A stretch of DNA of 6,109 nt from Bacillota bacterium (GTDB taxonomy: Bacteria > Bacillota > Clostridia > Peptostreptococcales > Anaerovoracaceae): contig JAQXSU010000225.1 in the NCBI GenBank assembly GCA_029219125.1, positions 1-6,109 of the forward strand, given 5' to 3'. The translations under genes were made by a program, and so were the position numbers. The notes under the pieces were generated by a model. It was not told where the DNA came from, did not search any database, and saw only the letters and a program-made list of their open reading frames with translations. Shown piece after piece: positions 6,044-6,109 of the stretch. How positions within the stretch are numbered: position 1 is the stretch's first letter; each line of letters opens with the position of its first letter.

Positions 6044-6061
6044 TGGCGTTCATTTACGCCA
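6044..6061 (+). other. Small stem-loop after the kinase gene
   Basis: TGGCGT (6044-6049) pairs perfectly with ACGCCA (6056-6061) around a 6-nt loop. There is no T run after it, so it is probably an accessory 3' UTR structure upstream of the main terminator rather than a terminator itself. Confidence 0.35.
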
Positions 6062-6078
6062 GACTCTATGGGAGACTC

Positions 6079-6107
6079 TACGGAGCGTCGATTGCGCTCC
6101 GTATTTT
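6079..6107 (+). terminator. Intrinsic terminator of the two-component operon
   Basis: A perfect 9-bp stem, TACGGAGCG (6079-6087) with CGCTCCGTA (6095-6103), encloses a 7-nt loop and is followed by TTTT (6104-6107). It lies about 50 nt after the kinase stop, marking the end of a two-gene operon. Confidence 0.85.
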
Positions 6108-6109
6108 AT

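Noticed and set aside
6033..6109. Possible start of a further gene at GTG 6033, open to the window edge
   Set aside because: There is no ribosome binding site and the frame runs through the strong terminator hairpin, so it is more likely 3' UTR.

Overview
The window looks like chromosomal DNA of an anaerobic Firmicute, most likely a Clostridia member. This rests on strong AGGAGG-type ribosome binding sites, GTG and TTG starts, sigma-A-like promoters, homologues of oxygen-sensitive 2-hydroxyacyl-CoA dehydratase subunits, and a Firmicutes-style OmpR-family two-component pair. The genus cannot be fixed from the sequence alone.

Positions 1-2656 (minus strand) hold a three-gene operon, read from right to left. 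It starts with a CooC/MinD-type P-loop ATPase carrying a C-x-C motif (1895-2656). A complete 404-residue protein of the 2-hydroxyacyl-CoA dehydratase/benzoyl-CoA reductase-like family follows (620-1834). A second, divergent family member comes last (1-623); it begins with GTG, overlaps the previous stop by 4 nt and runs off the left edge. Known dehydratases of this family are energised by an ASKHA-fold ATPase. Here the visible ATPase is instead of the type that matures nickel-dependent CO dehydrogenase. This pairing is the most interesting content of the window: a possible undescribed metal-cluster reductase or dehydratase with its own cluster-loading or energising ATPase. The substrate cannot be read from the sequence.

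Positions 2657-2814 are a divergent control region. It has a recognisable promoter on each strand and a 26-bp dyad-symmetric element midway between the two -35 boxes. To the right, 2815-3702 (+) encodes a ten-helix EamA/DMT-family transporter, followed at once by a hairpin terminator.

Positions 3703-3866 form the leader of a two-component system. The leader contains a candidate extended -10 promoter, an 11-bp-spaced direct repeat typical of OmpR/PhoB-family binding sites, and a GC-rich hairpin just before the ribosome binding site. The response regulator (3867-4544) and sensor histidine kinase (4528-6027, TTG start, 17-nt overlap) are co-transcribed and probably translationally coupled. A strong intrinsic terminator (6079-6107) closes the window. 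No RNA genes, mobile elements or CRISPR arrays were seen.
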